From Thiotrichaceae bacterium (GTDB taxonomy: Bacteria; Pseudomonadota; Gammaproteobacteria; Thiotrichales; Thiotrichaceae), in assembly GCA_026992705.1 (NCBI GenBank), contig JALWYT010000109.1, positions 1-7,071 on the forward strand: a stretch of 7,071 nt of DNA. The letters are read 5' to 3'. The first letter of the stretch is position 1. The number at the start of each line of letters is the position of its first letter. This document shows positions 6,070 through 7,071 of this stretch, in pieces. Made by a program: the position numbers and the translations under genes. The notes beneath the pieces were generated by a model that made no database searches, was not told the DNA's origin, and worked only from the letters and a program-made list of their open reading frames with translations.

Positions 6070-7071
6070 CTAAGCCTTTCGTCGTTTTAGCCAAATAATA
6101 AATCCCGTTAGTAATAAACCTAATGGTAATACAATTAAGAAGAATATCGAGAATAGTATTAGTACAGGTTCAGATATGTTTAGGCGGATATCACGGGCGG
6201 TTTGTGGTTTTATTTCAATGAGATTGTCATCTGTACTAAGCCAGTTAAAGAGGCTATTGGCGAGATCGATATTTGCACCATAACCAATAAAACTGTTTGC
6301 CATAAAATCACTATCACCGATAATAATAATACGTTGTTCGTCTGTTTTTTTATTATCGTTGTCAAGTGCTCTTCTTAATGCAATCCCCAAAGGTATAGGT
6401 CCTTGTTTATCACCTTTATCAGGGTCAAAGGTGATATTACTTTGAGTGGTCTCACCTGTTTCTAGCCAACTACTAGGTAATGAGCTTAAAAAGGTATCAT
6501 ATTTCCAATTAATCGCATCTTTGATTTTAGCATCAAAATCTTCTTCAACCATTGTGCTAAAGGGAAATAATGTTTGTATTTGAAGGTTTTTTGTAATGGG
6601 GGAGCGACCATAATCAATGACAGGAACAGCTGCGGCATTTTTTATTCCAAGCATTTGTTGTAACTCAATATTTGCGTCAACAATAGTACCTTGATAAACC
6701 AAAATACCAAGTTGATCTGCCAGTGCTTGAAGTGATTGCGTCGCATCGGGGTCTTGTAGCCAAAGTAATTTGCCACCTTTTTTAAGGTAGTCTTGAATAA
6801 TTTTAATTTCACCATCTAATAGGTCTTTTTTAGGCGATGCAATCACTAGAATATCAGTATTATTTGGGATAGATTGTGTACGAATCAGATTGTGAGCTTG
6901 TATTTTAAACCCTTGCTTTTCTAGTGTTTCCGTTATTATTGAAAAGCCATTGGACTGTTGATCAAACGGGCTGCGTTCGCCATGCCCTTCGAGAAATACG
7001 ACAAAACGCTGTTTATTTCGGCTTAGGCGGAGTAGGGTGGTGGCAATGGTTTGTTCATCGGTGGATTCAAT
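6070..7071 (-). CDS. GldG-family ABC transporter auxiliary protein, C-terminal part (partial)
   Basis: An open frame enters from the right edge and ends at a TAG at 6072-6070, giving 333 residues of a longer protein whose N-terminus, usually with a membrane segment, lies outside. It resembles the GldG / ABC-transporter-auxiliary family, periplasmic or extracytoplasmic partners of ABC-2 type permeases (GldF-like) and ATPases (GldA-like). Family features seen are FLEGHGERSP (26-35), GGKLLWLQDPD (99-109) and GDSDFMAN (252-259). A hydrophobic segment at about 303-328 is followed by KRRKA, consistent with a C-terminal membrane anchor having its tail in the cytoplasm. A GTG at 6846 could be mistaken for a start, but conserved family sequence continues upstream of it. 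In Bacteroidetes GldG is tied to gliding, while homologues elsewhere have no settled role or substrate. ABC partner genes would be expected just beyond the right edge. Family assignment is fairly secure and function is not. Confidence 0.82.
   Translation of the reverse strand: MESTDEQTIATTLLRLSRNKQRFVVFLEGHGERSPFDQQSNGFSIITETLEKQGFKIQAHNLIRTQSIPNNTDILVIASPKKDLLDGEIKIIQDYLKKGGKLLWLQDPDATQSLQALADQLGILVYQGTIVDANIELQQMLGIKNAAAVPVIDYGRSPITKNLQIQTLFPFSTMVEEDFDAKIKDAINWKYDTFLSSLPSSWLETGETTQSNITFDPDKGDKQGPIPLGIALRRALDNDNKKTDEQRIIIIGDSDFMANSFIGYGANIDLANSLFNWLSTDDNLIEIKPQTARDIRLNISEPVLILFSIFFLIVLPLGLLLTGFIIWLKRRKA

Noticed and set aside
6844..6846. GTG at 6846 as the start of the GldG-like gene
   Set aside because: The frame continues upstream to the window edge and includes the GHGERS family motif, so this GTG is an internal valine codon.

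Overview
The window reads as chromosomal DNA from an AT-rich gammaproteobacterium. MetH, ManB (CpsG-type), ManC and RlmE all align from memory with long stretches of the Escherichia coli proteins. The divergent yhbY/rlmE pair is also a classical proteobacterial arrangement. The GldG-like gene at the right edge is not an enterobacterial hallmark, and base composition is well below that of E. coli. A free-living or sulfur/methane-oxidising type gammaproteobacterium would fit, but this is inference and genus cannot be read from the sequence.

Layout, left to right. (1) 1-1787, minus strand: the N-terminal half of cobalamin-dependent methionine synthase (metH), cut by the window edge. (2) 1788-2064: a 277-base, very AT-rich divergent intergenic region. 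It holds a candidate extended -10 for metH, a candidate extended -10 for manC, and a compact cluster of three AATGA half-sites that can also form alternative hairpins. (3) 2065-4912, plus strand: manC and manB, overlapping by 8 bases, a two-gene GDP-mannose unit. (4) 5015-5305, minus: yhbY, a small CRM-domain ribosome-assembly protein. (5) 5355-5981, plus: rlmE, the 23S rRNA Um2552 methyltransferase. The yhbY promoter overlaps the rlmE start codon. (6) 5982-6069: a short convergent spacer with a nested dyad. (7) 6070-7071, minus: the C-terminal 333 residues of a GldG-family ABC-transporter auxiliary protein, cut by the right edge.

How the genes work together: ManB converts mannose-6-phosphate to mannose-1-phosphate, and bifunctional ManC makes the mannose-6-phosphate (C-terminal isomerase) and converts mannose-1-phosphate to GDP-mannose (N-terminal guanylyltransferase). 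The pair therefore carries the route from fructose-6-phosphate to GDP-mannose, a precursor for surface polysaccharides. No glycosyltransferase or export gene is visible. YhbY and RlmE both act on the maturing large ribosomal subunit. MetH and the GldG-like protein have no evident functional link to the rest.

I found no convincing undescribed multi-gene system. The most worthwhile non-obvious signals are the half-site cluster ahead of manC, the lack of a Shine-Dalgarno sequence there, the yhbY promoter embedded in the rlmE start, and a few substitutions at normally conserved motif positions. No RNA genes, CRISPR array, insertion sequence or convincing intrinsic terminator were seen. No stretch longer than 300 bases lacks a gene.
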